Shown: positions 1-10,557, counted from the first letter of the stretch. The stretch: DNA of 64,000 nucleotides from Bacillus zhangzhouensis (GCA_025809375.1 CP099514.1:1922001-1986000); one strand, 5' to 3'. Notes: a model not told the origin generated them from the letters alone. Made by a program: numbers and translations.

Positions 1-550
1 GTTCATTCTCAGACAGCTGTCTTAGCTTTTGAGCCGTCTTCATATATTGATCATACGCTTCTTGATACTGCAAGAGAGCCGGTGCAATTTCTTCTGCTCC
101 AAATTGATCGAGCAAATGCAGATGATTTTCATCTTCCATGAGCAGCTGGTTATCGTGCTGACCATGAATATCAAGCAAAAGCCGCCCTACTTCCCGTAAA
201 AGTGAGATAGTGACAAGCTTTCCATTAATGCGGCAAATGCTTTTCCCGCTGCTGTTAATATCACGGCGGAGGATCATCATTTCATCCGATGCGTCAATTC
301 CTTGCTCTTCGCAACGACTCCATACAGGATGATCGGCTGGTACAAGAAAAAGCCCTTCCAACTCTGCCTTTTTTTCACCGTAGCGGACATATTCAGAGGA
401 CCCTCTTCCTCCCACGAGAAGTGAGACAGCGTCAATCATGATGGATTTTCCGGCACCTGTTTCCCCTGTTAGGACCGTGAGTCCTTTTTCAAATGAAACC
501 GTTAACTCTTCAATGATTGCAAAGTTTTTAATGGTTAGTTCTGCTAACAC
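1..550 (-). CDS. recN: DNA repair protein RecN, N-terminal part (cut by window edge)
   Basis: About 183 N-terminal codons of RecN, the SMC-like ATPase that acts at double-strand breaks early in recombinational repair. The frame opens LAELTIKNFAIIEEL and carries a Walker A motif GETGAGKS near residue 30, as in other RecN proteins. The start is GTG at 548-550, preceded by AGAGGTG; the nearby ATG at 553-555 is out of frame. It lies 32 bp downstream of ahrC on the same strand, the usual Bacillus order. The coiled coil and the Walker B/signature half lie outside the window. Confidence 0.95.
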   Translation of the reverse strand, partial: MLAELTIKNFAIIEELTVSFEKGLTVLTGETGAGKSIMIDAVSLLVGGRGSSEYVRYGEKKAELEGLFLVPADHPVWSRCEEQGIDASDEMMILRRDINSSGKSICRINGKLVTISLLREVGRLLLDIHGQHDNQLLMEDENHLHLLDQFGAEEIAPALLQYQEAYDQYMKTAQKLRQLSENE

Positions 551-582
551 TCATTTGACACCTCTTTTAGTAACCTGATTCT

Positions 583-1032
583 TTATAGAAGCTCTAAAAT
601 TTTGCTCGAAACTGTCTCAGTATCATCTGGGGTGCGGCAAATGATTAAAATGGTGTCATCTCCGCAAATCGTTCCCATAATTTCTTCCCAATCTAAATTA
701 TCCATTAAAGCGCCAATCGCCTGAGCATTACCCGGCATTGTTTTGAGAACAATTAAATGACTGGCAGCATCCATTTTAATAAATGCATCCATTAGGGATC
801 GTTTCAGCTTTGACAGCGGGTTAAACCGCTGATCCGCAGGAAGACTGTATTTATATGTTCCATTGTTCGTCGGAACTTTCACTAAATGTAATTCTTTAAT
901 ATCTCTAGAAACGGTCGCTTGTGTGATGTTATATCCATCGGCTTTCAACATATCGACCAATTCATCTTGTGTTTCGATTTCTTGGCTAGCAATGATTTCT
1001 CTAATTTTAATATGCCTTTGACCTTTATTCAT
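583..1032 (-). CDS. ahrC: Arginine repressor/activator AhrC (ArgR family)
   Basis: A 149-residue ArgR-family regulator that hexamerises with arginine, represses arginine biosynthesis and activates catabolism. The N-terminal winged helix contains the recognition segment [15 protein letters not shown] (about residues 36-50). The C-terminal domain has [16 protein letters not shown], with the aspartates that bind arginine. Length matches the family. ATG start at 1030-1032 with a GGGGGG-rich Shine-Dalgarno tract upstream. It sits between yqxC and recN, as in B. subtilis. Confidence 0.97.
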   Translation of the reverse strand: MNKGQRHIKIREIIASQEIETQDELVDMLKADGYNITQATVSRDIKELHLVKVPTNNGTYKYSLPADQRFNPLSKLKRSLMDAFIKMDAASHLIVLKTMPGNAQAIGALMDNLDWEEIMGTICGDDTILIICRTPDDTETVSSKILELL

Positions 1033-1145
1033 ATTTGACCCCCCTAGGCGTTTGATTCTCAGTTTGTCTTTACTCTATGTTATATGTGCACACTTCAAAA
1101 AACAAGCATTACGTGAGATACGTCCGATTCTCGTCTTTTGACCAT

Positions 1146-1178
1146 GTAAAAAGGAATAATAGCGAGCTATTATTCCTT
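1146..1178 (-). terminator. Probable intrinsic terminator of yqxC
   Basis: A 13-bp perfect inverted repeat (1151-1163 with 1166-1178) with a 2-nt loop, followed on the minus strand by five T residues. The stem abuts the yqxC stop codon. It would end or attenuate dxs-yqxC transcription before ahrC. Confidence 0.7.
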
Positions 1179-2014
1179 TAGCTGTTTTTCTTTTCTTTCA
1201 ATACAGAATGGGCTTCCTTAACAACCTTCTCAAGTTCTGAAGCAGGAAGTGACGTATTTTCTTCTTGATCGGGATGCAGCACTAAATGAAGCAGAAATTC
1301 AATATTTCCATCTCCTCCCGTAATAGGTGAGAATGATACATCCTTTACATCATAGCCTTCGTTTGCAGCAAATTGATTCATCTCTTCTAGTACACCGAGG
1401 TGGACAGACGGCTCGCGCACGATACCTTTTTTTCCAACAAGCTCTCTGCCTGCTTCAAATTGGGGTTTGACAAGTGCAATACAGTCACCCCCGGGAACAA
1501 GAATATGCTTTAAAGCCGGCAGAATGAGTTTAAGTGAAATAAAAGATACGTCAATCGATGCCACTTCTGGCAATCCTTCAGTAAAATCAGCTGGGACAGA
1601 ATGGCGGAAATTGGTGCGCTCCATGACGATAACTCGGTCATCCTGCCTTAATTTCCACGCAAGCTGATTGTAGCCAACGTCTACAGCATATGATTTGACC
1701 GCACCATTTTGAAGAGCACAATCTGTAAATCCACCTGTTGATGAGCCAATATCAATCAGCAATTTCCCTTCAACTGTCAGGTCAAATTCTTTGAGCGCTT
1801 TTTCGAGTTTTAACCCGCCGCGGCTTACGTATTTGAGAGGGTTTCCCTTCACTGTAAGCGGAGTATCACGAGCCATTTTCTCTCCTGGTTTATCCAAACG
1901 GTTTTCATTTGAGTAAACAATCCCTGCCATGATGGCACGCTTTGCTTTCTCTCTTGTTTCCATTAGTCCTTGTTCGACTAATAAAACGTCAAGTCGTTCT
2001 TTCTTTGATGTCAT
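1178..2014 (-). CDS. yqxC: TlyA-family RNA methyltransferase YqxC
   Basis: 278 residues: an N-terminal S4 RNA-binding domain (about 5-65, [20 protein letters not shown]) followed by an FtsJ/RrmJ-type methyltransferase domain. The SAM-binding signature [17 protein letters not shown] is near residue 88, and the later ALVKPQFE segment is typical of the family. TlyA enzymes make 2'-O-methylcytidine in rRNA; older annotations as hemolysin come from homology only. The start overlaps the dxs stop by 4 bp, indicating translational coupling. The exact rRNA target in this organism is inferred. Confidence 0.9.
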   Translation of the reverse strand: MTSKKERLDVLLVEQGLMETREKAKRAIMAGIVYSNENRLDKPGEKMARDTPLTVKGNPLKYVSRGGLKLEKALKEFDLTVEGKLLIDIGSSTGGFTDCALQNGAVKSYAVDVGYNQLAWKLRQDDRVIVMERTNFRHSVPADFTEGLPEVASIDVSFISLKLILPALKHILVPGGDCIALVKPQFEAGRELVGKKGIVREPSVHLGVLEEMNQFAANEGYDVKDVSFSPITGGDGNIEFLLHLVLHPDQEENTSLPASELEKVVKEAHSVLKEKKNS

Positions 2015-3912
2015 GATCCAATTCCTTTTCTTGGTGCTGCGGGAAGCAGGTCACGTAAAGTCTCAGCAACCCGTGCTTTCGTCAGACCAATTTCTTCAAG
2101 CAGGGCATCAACACTTCCATGCTCAATAAATTGATCTGGGATACCCATACGTTCTACTTTTATATGTGATGCTTTCTTGTCGTGTAGATATTCTAATACA
2201 CTGCTGCCAAACCCGCCTTGGAGCACAGCTTCTTCAATCGTTAAAATCGGAATACCTTCAGAAAGAATGTCATTTAGCATCGCTTCATCAAGCGGCTTAA
2301 TGAAGCGAGCGTTGACGACACGAATTGATTTTCCTTCTTTTTGAAGTTCCTCAGCTGCTTGCAGCGCCATTTTAATCGTCGTACCGAATGTTAAGATGAC
2401 GGCTTCCTTCCCTGGACGAAGAACCTCCCAAGATCCAATCGGAATGGTTTTGAGCTGTTCATCCATTTTCACGCCCAGCCCATTTCCACGCGGGAAACGC
2501 ATGGCAATAGGACCGTCATCATACTGAATGGCTGTATTGACCATGTGCTGACCTTCATTTTCATCCTTCGGCATCATGAGCACCATATTCGGCATATGAC
2601 GCATGAAGGCAATATCAAATACACCTTGATGTGTTTCTCCATCAGCACCGACAAGACCCGCACGGTCAATTCCGATAAATACATTGAGGTTTTGGCGGCA
2701 AATATCATGAAGCACTTGATCATAAGCTCTTTGAAGGAACGTTGAATAAATCGCTAAAAATGGCTTCATATCCTGCGTTGCAAGCCCGGCTGCCATTGTG
2801 GCTGCATGCTGCTCTGCAATTCCTACATCAAACATTCGCTCTGGAAATTCTTTTGCAAAGCCTTCAAGTTTTGAGCCAACAGGCATCGCAGGTGTGATGG
2901 CCACAATTCGCTCATCTTTCCGTGCCAGCTTTCTGACGGTTTCACTGACAAGACCACTCCATGACGGTGCAGCAGCTGCTGGTTTTACAAAATCACCTGT
3001 ATCAATTTTGTATGGACCTGTGCCGTGCCATGTCCCAATTTTATCGGATTCTGCCGGCTGATAGCCTTTTCCTTTTTTCGTGATGACATGCAGCAGGACA
3101 GGACCTTTTGTTTTCTTTGCATATTCAAGGTTTTCAAAAAGATCTTCATAAGAATGTCCATCGACAGGACCCAAGTAAGTGAAACCCAATTCCTCAAAAA
3201 ACATGCCAGAAACAAGTAAGTACTTGAGACTGTCTTTAATACGCTCTGCTGTGGCAGCAAGCTTTCCGCCCACAGCTGGGATTCGCTTGAATAAATATTC
3301 GAGCTCGTCCTTTACCCATTGGTATTTGCCTGCTGTACGCAGTCTACCAAGCATTGTGTGAATCGCACCGACGTTTGGAGCAATACTCATTTCATTATCG
3401 TTTAAGATGACGATCATATCTTTCTTTTCGTCACCGATATGATTCAAGGCTTCCAGTGCCATACCTCCGGTTAATGCACCATCTCCGATAATCGGCAAGA
3501 TATATTCATCTGTCCCTTTAATATCCCGCGCCACCGCCATCCCCATCGCGCCAGATAATGAGGTTGAACTGTGACCTGTTTCCCAAACATCATGCTCACT
3601 TTCGTTTCGTTTGGGAAAACCGCAAAGTCCTTTATATTGACGAAGTGTATCAAACTCCGCCCCTCTTCCAGTTAACAGCTTGTGAACATAAGACTGATGT
3701 CCAACATCCCAAAGGAATTTGTCTTTCGGGCTGTCAAATACTTTATGAAGGGCAACTGTGAGTTCAACGACACCCAGGTTTGGACCGATATGCCCGCCAG
3801 AGTTAGCCAAAGACTCAATTAAAAACATGCGAATGTCAGCACTAAGCTCCTCTAATTCTGCATTTGACATTCCTTTTAGAAACGTTGGATTTTTTATTGA
3901 TAAAAGATCCAA
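2011..3912 (-). CDS. dxs: 1-deoxy-D-xylulose-5-phosphate synthase
   Basis: 633 residues, full length. Dxs condenses pyruvate with glyceraldehyde 3-phosphate in a thiamine-diphosphate reaction, the first step of the MEP isoprenoid pathway. The TPP-binding motif GDGALTGG is followed by EALNHIG, and the transketolase-type C-terminal half includes [15 protein letters not shown]. The start is TTG at 3910-3912 (opening MDLLSIKNP), directly after an in-frame TGA, so it cannot lie further upstream. The ribosome-binding site is weak. It lies downstream of ispA, so two isoprenoid genes are adjacent. Confidence 0.96.
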   Translation of the reverse strand: MDLLSIKNPTFLKGMSNAELEELSADIRMFLIESLANSGGHIGPNLGVVELTVALHKVFDSPKDKFLWDVGHQSYVHKLLTGRGAEFDTLRQYKGLCGFPKRNESEHDVWETGHSSTSLSGAMGMAVARDIKGTDEYILPIIGDGALTGGMALEALNHIGDEKKDMIVILNDNEMSIAPNVGAIHTMLGRLRTAGKYQWVKDELEYLFKRIPAVGGKLAATAERIKDSLKYLLVSGMFFEELGFTYLGPVDGHSYEDLFENLEYAKKTKGPVLLHVITKKGKGYQPAESDKIGTWHGTGPYKIDTGDFVKPAAAAPSWSGLVSETVRKLARKDERIVAITPAMPVGSKLEGFAKEFPERMFDVGIAEQHAATMAAGLATQDMKPFLAIYSTFLQRAYDQVLHDICRQNLNVFIGIDRAGLVGADGETHQGVFDIAFMRHMPNMVLMMPKDENEGQHMVNTAIQYDDGPIAMRFPRGNGLGVKMDEQLKTIPIGSWEVLRPGKEAVILTFGTTIKMALQAAEELQKEGKSIRVVNARFIKPLDEAMLNDILSEGIPILTIEEAVLQGGFGSSVLEYLHDKKASHIKVERMGIPDQFIEHGSVDALLEEIGLTKARVAETLRDLLPAAPRKGIGS

Positions 3913-4007
3913 TCAGGATCAACTCGCTTTCAACAAAATTTCTATCTACATATATAATGCCTTATTCCTATGAAAACCAAGCGGGAATAAGAGTTGTCTC
4001 ATCATGA

Positions 4008-4025
4008 TAAACTGTATACAGTTTA
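4008..4025. promoter_or_regulatory. 18-bp perfect palindrome upstream of dxs
   Basis: TAAACTGTATACAGTTTA is a perfect inverted repeat in the 150-bp gap between ispA and dxs, about 95 bp before the dxs start. Its size and symmetry suit a dimeric repressor operator, but I cannot assign it to a known regulator. It is too short to act as a terminator and has no T-run. Confidence 0.4.
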
Positions 4026-4062
4026 CCACAATTGCTCGAAGACCCTCAAATCTAGGCTGTTT

Positions 4063-4959
4063 TTAATGATCTCTTGAGGCGATCAGATCACATAACTCAT
4101 GCAGCAATTGCTGCTCTAATTCAAGATTTGAGACAATTTCTTTTGCACGTGTGATGTGCTCGTGCAGCTTTTCTTTTGATCCTGAAAGCGTTAATAAAGA
4201 AGGATATGTCGACTTTTCATTCGCTGTATCAGAGCCGATCCTTTTTCCTATTTTTTCTTCGTTTCCTTCGAGATCTAAAATGTCATCACGGATTTGAAAA
4301 GCAATGCCGATATGATAGCTGAATTCTCTTAGTTTTTCGATATCATCATCTGATGCTCCTGCCAGCATTGCACCTGCTGTGACGCTGAATGTGAGAAGCT
4401 TTCCTGTTTTCCGGGCGTGAATGGATTCTAGTTCAGCAAGCGGAACTTGTTTTTGCTCTGCTTTCATGTCATCAAATTGACCGCCGACCATTCCTAGAGC
4501 ACCTGCTGACCTCACAAGCTCATCTACGATTCTGAGCTTTTGGTCAGCAGAGACGCTGCTAGATAGCTGCGATGTAATCAGACGGAAGCTTTCTGTTAAA
4601 AGGGCATCGCCAGCGAGAATCGCGGTTGCTTCCCCGTATACTTTATGGTTGGTCGGCTTTCCTCTGCGAAGGTCATCATCGTCCATGCAAGGAAGGTCGT
4701 CGTGTATCAATGAATACGTATGAATCATCTCTACAGCACAGCCAACCGGTATGCCATCTTCTTCGTTTTTTCCGTAGGCATGTAATAACGCAAGAACGAG
4801 AACAGGACGAAGTCTTTTCCCTCCAGCTTTTAGAGAGTAAAGCATCGAAGATTTTAAGTCTTCTGGAATCATCAATTCCTGAACATATGTAAATAAATAA
4901 TCTTCAATGGCTTGTTTTCGTGTTGTTAAAAAATCATGCAAATTACTTGTCACCAGCAT
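4063..4959 (-). CDS. ispA: Farnesyl diphosphate synthase (geranyltranstransferase)
   Basis: 298 residues, trans-prenyltransferase family; adds isopentenyl diphosphate to dimethylallyl and geranyl diphosphate to give farnesyl diphosphate. Both aspartate-rich Mg-binding motifs are present: [14 protein letters not shown] near residue 90 and DDILDLEG near residue 230. The GGKRLRP lysine/arginine cluster near residue 46 is also seen. The start overlaps the end of xseB by 17 bp, so it belongs to the folD-xseA-xseB-ispA transcription direction. Confidence 0.96.
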   Translation of the reverse strand: MLVTSNLHDFLTTRKQAIEDYLFTYVQELMIPEDLKSSMLYSLKAGGKRLRPVLVLALLHAYGKNEEDGIPVGCAVEMIHTYSLIHDDLPCMDDDDLRRGKPTNHKVYGEATAILAGDALLTESFRLITSQLSSSVSADQKLRIVDELVRSAGALGMVGGQFDDMKAEQKQVPLAELESIHARKTGKLLTFSVTAGAMLAGASDDDIEKLREFSYHIGIAFQIRDDILDLEGNEEKIGKRIGSDTANEKSTYPSLLTLSGSKEKLHEHITRAKEIVSNLELEQQLLHELCDLIASRDH

Positions 4960-5203
4960 CTGCCTCCTTCACTGAGAAAGGAGCCAGCTCACCGTCCTCT
5001 TTTAAAATGAAATCCATCTGCTTTTCAACGTGCTGTAATTTTTCATGACAAAGCTTTGAAAGTGTCATGCCTTCTTGGAAATAATGAATGGCTTGCTCAA
5101 GTGGTACATCTCCTTCTTCGAGCTTCCCAACGATCTCCTCAAGACCTTTCATCGCTTCTTCAAATGTCATTTGTTCTTCTTTTTGTTTATTTGATTCTGT
5201 CAT
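4943..5203 (-). CDS. xseB: Exodeoxyribonuclease VII small subunit
   Basis: 86 residues with the XseB core [33 protein letters not shown]. XseB subunits wrap the coiled coil of XseA to form exonuclease VII, which degrades single-stranded DNA from both ends. It overlaps xseA by 4 bp and ispA by 17 bp, the compact order xseA-xseB-ispA known in Bacillus. Confidence 0.96.
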   Translation of the reverse strand: MTESNKQKEEQMTFEEAMKGLEEIVGKLEEGDVPLEQAIHYFQEGMTLSKLCHEKLQHVEKQMDFILKEDGELAPFSVKEADAGDK

Positions 5204-6546
5204 GATGATTGCCCCTCCTTCTCAATAACCTCACAAATCAGACGTCCATCCTTCATGGTGATAGCTAGCTGATCCTTCGTATCCACTTGGTTCACACTTT
5301 TAATCAGTTCATCGTCTTTATAGGCTAAACTGTAGCCTCTTTCCATCACTTGAAGTGGATTTAATGCATTTAGTTTACCAAGAACCGCTTCGAACTGCGA
5401 ATGAATTGTTTTCATTTGCACATTCATACTGCGGATGAGCTGTTCTGTTTCCTTGGCATGGCGTTTTTTCGCTTGAAGCAGCTGCTCTTTTGGATGAAGC
5501 GAATTCAGCCTGTATGTCTGCCGGTCGAGTTGACTGCGTTTTTGTTCTATTTGTCTCGTCAGCTGTTTTTGAAAACGGTCAAATACCAAATCAAACTGCT
5601 GCTCTTTTTGCTCCTGCAATCTTTTTGGAAAACGGAAGGCATAAGAGGATTGCAGCGCCACAAGACGGTCTTTCGCTTGTGAAGTTCGATTCTTCACAGC
5701 TCTTGTCAGCCGAATATCGATGGATTTGAGTCGTTCTATTAAATCGGCTGTGCTTGGAACTGCGAGCTCGGCTGCTCCTGTTGGTGTGGGTGCTCTCATG
5801 TCTGCGGTGAAATCACTGATCGTAAAGTCCGTTTCGTGCCCCACTGCAGAAATGATGGGAATGTCTGATGCGAAGATAGCTCTTGCGACAGCTTCTTCAT
5901 TAAAGGCCCAAAGTTCTTCGATCGAACCGCCTCCTCTTCCGACAATCAAGACATCACAGAGCTGTTTTTCATTTGCTTCCTTGATCCGCTCTACGATTGA
6001 ACGAATGGCATTTTCACCTTGGACAAGCGCTGGAAGCACAATAATTTTCGTCTGCTGATAGCGCCGGTTAATCGTTGTGATGACATCTCGAACAGCCGCT
6101 CCTGTTGGGGATGTAATGACACCAACAACCTCTGGATATTCAGGAATGGGTTTTTTATAGCGCGCATCAAATAAGCCTTCACTTGCCAGCTTTTTCTTGA
6201 GCTCTTCATAAGCAAGATGAAGAGCACCAACACCATCAGGCTGCATTTCTTTTGCATATAATTGATAGTTGCCGCTTGGTTCATATACTTGAATTCCACC
6301 GCGTACAAACACTTTCATTCCGCTTTTTGGTGAAAAAGGCAGTTTTGATGCGGAACGCTGGAACATGACAGCTTGCATGCGTGCGTTTTCGTCTTTTAAG
6401 GTGAAGTACACATGACCTCTTGAATGAATCTTCACATTGGATAACTCACCTTTGATCCAAATATCTTCTAAATGCGGATCAACATCAAATTTTCTTTTTA
6501 TGTATTTTGTAAGGGCTGTGACCGTCACAAAGGCTTTTTCACTCAT
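5200..6546 (-). CDS. xseA: Exodeoxyribonuclease VII large subunit
   Basis: 448 residues from the chosen start [15 protein letters not shown]. The N-terminal OB-fold (about 1-100, [12 protein letters not shown]) is followed by the catalytic domain with [14 protein letters not shown] and [14 protein letters not shown], then a long coiled coil that holds XseB. The ATG at 6544-6546 has GAGGAGG 7 nt upstream. A longer in-frame ATG at 6576 would fall inside the 12-bp hairpin at 6574-6609 and lacks such a site, so it was rejected. Confidence 0.95.
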   Translation of the reverse strand: MSEKAFVTVTALTKYIKRKFDVDPHLEDIWIKGELSNVKIHSRGHVYFTLKDENARMQAVMFQRSASKLPFSPKSGMKVFVRGGIQVYEPSGNYQLYAKEMQPDGVGALHLAYEELKKKLASEGLFDARYKKPIPEYPEVVGVITSPTGAAVRDVITTINRRYQQTKIIVLPALVQGENAIRSIVERIKEANEKQLCDVLIVGRGGGSIEELWAFNEEAVARAIFASDIPIISAVGHETDFTISDFTADMRAPTPTGAAELAVPSTADLIERLKSIDIRLTRAVKNRTSQAKDRLVALQSSYAFRFPKRLQEQKEQQFDLVFDRFQKQLTRQIEQKRSQLDRQTYRLNSLHPKEQLLQAKKRHAKETEQLIRSMNVQMKTIHSQFEAVLGKLNALNPLQVMERGYSLAYKDDELIKSVNQVDTKDQLAITMKDGRLICEVIEKEGQSS

Positions 6547-6573
6547 GACGTATTCCTCCTCTTCAAAAACGCA

Positions 6574-6609
6574 CATTCATCCACCGGCAAGCATGCAGGT
6601 GGATGAATG
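6574..6609 (-). terminator. folD-xseA intergenic hairpin
   Basis: A perfect 12-bp inverted repeat (6574-6585 with 6598-6609) with a 12-nt loop, followed on the minus strand by TGCGTTTTTG. It lies immediately after the folD stop and 27 bp before the xseA start. It looks like a partial terminator or an RNA-processing or stability element between two co-directional genes. Confidence 0.55.
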
Positions 6610-6617
6610 GATAGAGC

Positions 6618-7469
6618 TTATGCTAATGTACGTTTTGCTGATTTAACCGTATTGTGTGCAAGCATCGTAATTGTCATTGGACCGACTCCGCCAGGGACTG
6701 GTGTGATGTAAGAAGCTTTTTCTTTTGCTTCTTCAAAATCAACATCCCCAACAAGCTTTCCAGTATCTAAACGATTGACTCCTACATCGATGACAATTGC
6801 GCCTTCTTTGATTTGGTCAGCTTTTATAAAGTTTGCTCGACCGACGGCAACAACTAAAATGTCCGCTTTTAACGTATGTTCTGAAATATTCGCTGTCCTT
6901 GAATGGCAGTAAGTAACCGTTGCGTTTTCGTTTAACAGCAATTGCCCAACTGGTTTGCCGACAATATTGCTGCGTCCAACAACAACTACTTCTTTTCCAG
7001 AAAGACTGGCGCCCGTTTTTTTCAGTAATTCAACAATGCCTGCTGGTGTACAAGGAAGGAAGGTATCTTCTCCAAGCAGCATTTTCCCGATATTTAATGG
7101 ATGGAAACCATCTACATCTTTCTCAGGTGAAATACGTTCAATGACGGCTTTTTCAGAAATGTGTTTTGGCAGTGGAAGTTGAACAAGAATTCCGTGGAAT
7201 TGATCGTTTGCATTGTACTGATCAATCAGCTGAAGCAATTCTTCTTCTGTTAAAGAAGCATCTAAATGATCAAGCTGGAAATGCATGCCCATTGCTTCTG
7301 CTGCTTTTTTCTTCCCGCGTACGTAAGAAAGTGAAGCCGCATCATCACCGATTAGAATAACGGCAAGACCAGGTGTGACTCCTTTTTGTTTTAGCTCTTC
7401 TACTTCTTTTGCTAATTGTTCACGCTTTTCTTTTGCTGTTTCTTTCCCATCGATGATTATTGCTGTCAT
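6618..7469 (-). CDS. folD: Bifunctional methylenetetrahydrofolate dehydrogenase/cyclohydrolase
   Basis: 283 residues. FolD interconverts 5,10-methylene-, methenyl- and 10-formyl-tetrahydrofolate using NADP. Visible signatures are the catalytic-lysine region [33 protein letters not shown] and the Rossmann segment [17 protein letters not shown]. It lies between nusB and xseA. The 5-formyl-THF cyclo-ligase at 49928-50488 and the glycine cleavage genes feed the same one-carbon pool. Confidence 0.97.
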   Translation of the reverse strand: MTAIIIDGKETAKEKREQLAKEVEELKQKGVTPGLAVILIGDDAASLSYVRGKKKAAEAMGMHFQLDHLDASLTEEELLQLIDQYNANDQFHGILVQLPLPKHISEKAVIERISPEKDVDGFHPLNIGKMLLGEDTFLPCTPAGIVELLKKTGASLSGKEVVVVGRSNIVGKPVGQLLLNENATVTYCHSRTANISEHTLKADILVVAVGRANFIKADQIKEGAIVIDVGVNRLDTGKLVGDVDFEEAKEKASYITPVPGGVGPMTITMLAHNTVKSAKRTLA

Positions 7470-7480
7470 GTCGAATCCTC

Positions 7481-7876
7481 CTATTGCTGCTTTAGGTCGT
7501 TTTTAATGTTCGAAAGCACACCATTTACAAATTTCGGTGCTTTATCATCGCCGAATAATTTGGCGAGTTCAATCGCTTCATTCATTGAGACACTAACTGG
7601 GATGTCTTCTTGATACACCATCTCGTACACAGACAGCCTTAAAATAGCTCTGTCTACGTTTGCAATACGATCGAGTTTCCAATTCACTAGATGCTGTGAG
7701 ATCATGTCATCAAGCTTGTCCTTTTGTTCAAGCACACCGAAAACCAGTTCCTCGAAAAAAGGATCTGATTCTTGTTCATCCAGCGCATGTGTAATGGCCT
7801 CTTTCGGATCAATATTGCTCACATCAATTTGAAATAATGTTTGTAGCGCCTTTTCTCTTGCAGTTCTTCTTTTCAT
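7481..7876 (-). CDS. nusB: Transcription antitermination factor NusB
   Basis: 131 residues from [15 protein letters not shown], an all-helical RNA-binding protein that joins NusE/S10 on rRNA boxA sites for antitermination. The core [20 protein letters not shown] is characteristic. A longer in-frame ATG at 7957 would add 27 residues unrelated to NusB; the chosen ATG has AAAGGAGC upstream. It lies just upstream of folD and probably has its own promoter. Confidence 0.96.
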   Translation of the reverse strand: MKRRTAREKALQTLFQIDVSNIDPKEAITHALDEQESDPFFEELVFGVLEQKDKLDDMISQHLVNWKLDRIANVDRAILRLSVYEMVYQEDIPVSVSMNEAIELAKLFGDDKAPKFVNGVLSNIKNDLKQQ

Positions 7877-7925
7877 TATTTGCTCCTTTAACCACTTTAT
7901 CCGCTTGTCGTTAAGCCATACAGAG

Positions 7926-7934
7926 ATGATAACA
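7926..7934 (-). promoter_or_regulatory. Candidate extended -10 promoter for nusB
   Basis: On the minus strand TGTTATCAT matches the extended -10 pattern TGnTATAAT at five of six hexamer positions, 50 bp before the nusB ATG. No good -35 hexamer is visible at the expected distance, so the call rests on the extended -10 alone. Confidence 0.4.
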
Positions 7935-8040
7935 TATTTTGACGGAGGTCGCATCATGATTCATGCGAGCTGTGACGAAAACGCATCATTCAACGCGTGA
8001 TGTGATCAAAATGCGGAAATCACCCAAAAATGGGCTTTAA

Positions 8041-8070
8041 AAAACCAAAGAGGCAATGCCTCCTTGGTTT
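8041..8070 (-). terminator. Intrinsic terminator of accB-accC-yqhY
   Basis: AACCAA-type stem of 13 bp with one mismatch and a tiny loop, followed on the minus strand by TTTTTT. It sits 16 bp past the yqhY stop and closes the acc transcription unit before nusB. Confidence 0.85.
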
Positions 8071-8085
8071 CACTTAAACTCTTCT

Positions 8086-8499
8086 TTACATTTCTTGATC
8101 TACTTCATCCTCAAGTGCTTTTGTATCAAATTGAATGCCAACGACATGAATGTTAATTTCATTAATTGTTAAGGCCGTCATATTCAAAAGGGTTTGACGG
8201 ATATTTTCTTGTACAGCAGTGGATACCTTTGGAATGGATAGACCAAATTCAACCACACAATATACATCGATTGTGATGCCTTCATCAGAGACATCTACTT
8301 TTACACCTTTACGGTGATTTTTCTTACCAAAGCGTTCAGCTACATCAGCAGCGAAATTGCCGCGCATTTCGGCAATGCCTTCCACCTCTGAAGCCGCGAT
8401 CCCAGCAATGACTTCAATCACTTCTGGTGCAATTTGCACTTTTCCCAATTGATCTTCATCAAGGTTCATTTCAAGCAAATTGTTTTCTGACACGATCAT
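8086..8499 (-). CDS. yqhY: Asp23/Gls24-family protein YqhY
   Basis: 137 residues of the Asp23 (DUF322) family, with the core VIEVIAGIAASEVEGIAEMRG and a repeated beta region ending in VVGIQFD. It is downstream of accC in the same direction, 20 bp away. In B. subtilis the acc-linked paralogue matters for keeping acetyl-CoA carboxylase activity in check, since loss selects acc mutations (established for YqhY). The molecular role is not known. No membrane segment or signal peptide is visible. Confidence 0.9.
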   Translation of the reverse strand: MIVSENNLLEMNLDEDQLGKVQIAPEVIEVIAGIAASEVEGIAEMRGNFAADVAERFGKKNHRKGVKVDVSDEGITIDVYCVVEFGLSIPKVSTAVQENIRQTLLNMTALTINEINIHVVGIQFDTKALEDEVDQEM

Positions 8500-8518
8500 A
8501 CACCTCCGAAAGCTGTGA

Positions 8519-9868
8519 TTATTTCATGATTTGGTATGTTTCTAAAAACTTCGTATTAAAATTACCGCTCACAAACGTTTCATGCTCAAGTAATCTAAGG
8601 TGGAACGGAATTGTTGTGTAGACTCCTTCAATGACGAATTCTTGAAGTGCACGTTTCATTTTTGCAATCGCTTCTTCTCTCGTCTTACCATATGTGATCA
8701 CTTTTGCAATCATACTGTCATAATATGGCGGAATCACATAGCCCGGATAAGCGGCAGAATCAACACGTACACCTAAACCGCCTGGCGGAAGATACATTTT
8801 AATTTCACCAGCTGAAGGCATGAAGTTTTTCTCTGGGTTCTCTGCATTAATACGGCATTCGATCGCCCAGCCTTCATATACGACATCCTCTTGTGTAAGA
8901 GAAAGCTTCTCACCTGATGCAACCTTGATCTGTTCTTTGATCAAGTCTACACCTGTGACCATTTCTGTCACAGGATGCTCTACTTGAATACGGGTATTCA
9001 TTTCCATAAAATAGAACTTCTCTTCATTATAATCATAAATGAATTCGACTGTTCCAGCACCTGTGTATTCAACAGCTTCTGCTGCTTTTACGGCTGCTTC
9101 CCCCATTTGTTCACGGATGTCTGCATTCAGTGCTGGTGATGGTGTTTCTTCAAGAAGCTTTTGCATTCTTCTTTGAATTGAGCAGTCACGCTCTCCTAAA
9201 TGAATCGTATTGCCATGCTGATCTGCAAGCACTTGGATTTCCACATGTCTAAAGTCTTCAATGAACTTTTCTAGATAGACACCAGGGTTCCCAAAGTTTT
9301 GCGCCGCTTCCTGCTGCGTGATGGTGACTCCGTTAATCAGCTCTTCTTCTGTACGAGCCACGCGGATCCCTTTACCGCCCCCGCCTGCAGTTGCTTTAAT
9401 AATCACAGGATACCCAATACTAGCTGCAGTTGAAACAGCATCATCAAGATCATTTACAATTCCTTGAGAACCAGGAACGATCGGGACGCCTGCTCTCTTC
9501 ATTGTTTCTCGCGCGACATCTTTCGTTCCCATTTTAGAAATCGCTGACGCGGTTGGGCCAACAAAAATCACATTACATTCCTCGCAAAGCTCTGCGAAGT
9601 CTGCATTTTCTGCTAAAAAACCATATCCTGGGTGGATGGCATCTGTACCTGTTAATTTTGCTACGCTGACTATATTTGTGACATTTAAATAACTATCTTT
9701 AGAAGCAGTCGGTCCGATGCAATATGCTTCATCAGCCATTTGTACATGTAGTGCATCGCGATCCGCTTCGGAAAATACCGCAACAGTTTCAATTCCAAGC
9801 TCTTTACAAGCACGGATAATTCTAACTGCGATTTCTCCTCTGTTTGCAATTAATAGCTTTTTAATCAT
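8519..9868 (-). CDS. accC: Acetyl-CoA carboxylase, biotin carboxylase subunit
   Basis: 449 residues. AccC carboxylates the biotin on AccB using ATP and bicarbonate, the committed step toward malonyl-CoA. The N-terminal fold opens [20 protein letters not shown]; the ATP-grasp glycine loop is [10 protein letters not shown] near residue 165 and the catalytic region [14 protein letters not shown] is near 288. It follows accB by 11 bp and precedes yqhY by 19 bp. Confidence 0.98.
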   Translation of the reverse strand: MIKKLLIANRGEIAVRIIRACKELGIETVAVFSEADRDALHVQMADEAYCIGPTASKDSYLNVTNIVSVAKLTGTDAIHPGYGFLAENADFAELCEECNVIFVGPTASAISKMGTKDVARETMKRAGVPIVPGSQGIVNDLDDAVSTAASIGYPVIIKATAGGGGKGIRVARTEEELINGVTITQQEAAQNFGNPGVYLEKFIEDFRHVEIQVLADQHGNTIHLGERDCSIQRRMQKLLEETPSPALNADIREQMGEAAVKAAEAVEYTGAGTVEFIYDYNEEKFYFMEMNTRIQVEHPVTEMVTGVDLIKEQIKVASGEKLSLTQEDVVYEGWAIECRINAENPEKNFMPSAGEIKMYLPPGGLGVRVDSAAYPGYVIPPYYDSMIAKVITYGKTREEAIAKMKRALQEFVIEGVYTTIPFHLRLLEHETFVSGNFNTKFLETYQIMK

Positions 9869-9879
9869 GATCGTACTCC

Positions 9880-10362
9880 TTACTCTGCTTTCACTAGAAA
9901 GAGGGGTTGTCCGAATTCTACAAGCTGGCCGTTTTCAACTAATACTTCGACGATTTCGCCGTTTACTTCTGCTTCGATTTCATTAAACAGTTTCATCGCT
10001 TCCACGATACATACAACAGTGTTTTCTTTCACCTTAGAACCTGTTGTCACGTATGGATCTGCTTCTGGTGAAGAGGAAGCATAAAATGTACCAACCATTG
10101 GGGATGTGATTTTATGCAGATTTTCAGACGCAGATGCCTCTTGTGCAGGGGCTTCGGTCTGAGCTGGAGCTTGTGCTTTTGGAGCTTGTTGAGCTGGAGC
10201 TGATTGGACAGGAGCCACTGGTGCTTGTGCCTCAACTTGCTGAACGACTTCTTTATTTTTCTTCAGTTTGATTTTTGCACCTTCGTTTTCGTACGTAAAT
10301 TCATCGATTGTAGAGTCGTCAATTAATTTAATCAGTTCATGAATTTCTTCAATTTTTAACAT
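9880..10362 (-). CDS. accB: Acetyl-CoA carboxylase, biotin carboxyl carrier protein
   Basis: 160 residues: a short N-terminal helical region, a linker rich in Ala, Pro and Gln (about 45-80), and a C-terminal biotinyl domain. The biotinylation motif EAMKLFNEI contains the lysine that BirA modifies. First gene of accB-accC-yqhY, with a candidate promoter and inverted repeat upstream. Confidence 0.98.
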   Translation of the reverse strand: MLKIEEIHELIKLIDDSTIDEFTYENEGAKIKLKKNKEVVQQVEAQAPVAPVQSAPAQQAPKAQAPAQTEAPAQEASASENLHKITSPMVGTFYASSSPEADPYVTTGSKVKENTVVCIVEAMKLFNEIEAEVNGEIVEVLVENGQLVEFGQPLFLVKAE

Positions 10363-10396
10363 GGTTTTGCACCCCTATGTATGGATTTATCTTTTT

Positions 10397-10452
10397 ATTA
10401 TAGGCTAGTACTAAAAGTACGTACTATAACCTATCTTACAGGAGGATTTCAA
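10397..10452 (-). promoter_or_regulatory. accBC promoter region with overlapping inverted repeat
   Basis: Minus-strand elements upstream of accB: TTGAAA (10447-10452), an 18-bp spacer and TATAGT (10423-10428) form a good sigma-A promoter. A second perfect TATAAT lies at 10397-10402. Between them TAGTAC and GTACTA half-sites (10406-10426) make an inverted repeat that covers the first -10 and probable start point. TAGTAC half-sites resemble the FapR fatty-acid repressor motif, but the spacing differs from its TTAGTA-N5-TACTAA consensus, so FapR control is only a guess. Confidence 0.5.
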
Positions 10453-10518
10453 TGAATTCAACTACTATTGTTGCGAAGCACCTCGCGAAAGCACCTTGGA
10501 GGGGGCGTCAAGCCGCAT

Positions 10519-10546
10519 CAAAAAACGCCCTTTTCGGCAAAGGGCG
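10519..10546 (-). terminator. Terminator of the spoIIIA operon
   Basis: Minus-strand stem CGCCCTTT/AAAGGGCG with a short loop followed by TTTTTT, 11 bp past the spoIIIAH stop. It separates the sporulation operon from accB. Confidence 0.9.
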
Positions 10547-10557
10547 CCAGTTCTTTT

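Noticed and set aside
5720-6058. 112-codon plus-strand ORF opposite xseA
   Set aside because: Shadow of the conserved exonuclease VII frame, no ribosome-binding site.
7877-7957. Longer NusB start
   Set aside because: The added 27 residues have no NusB match and include the promoter region; the shorter ATG has AAAGGAGC.
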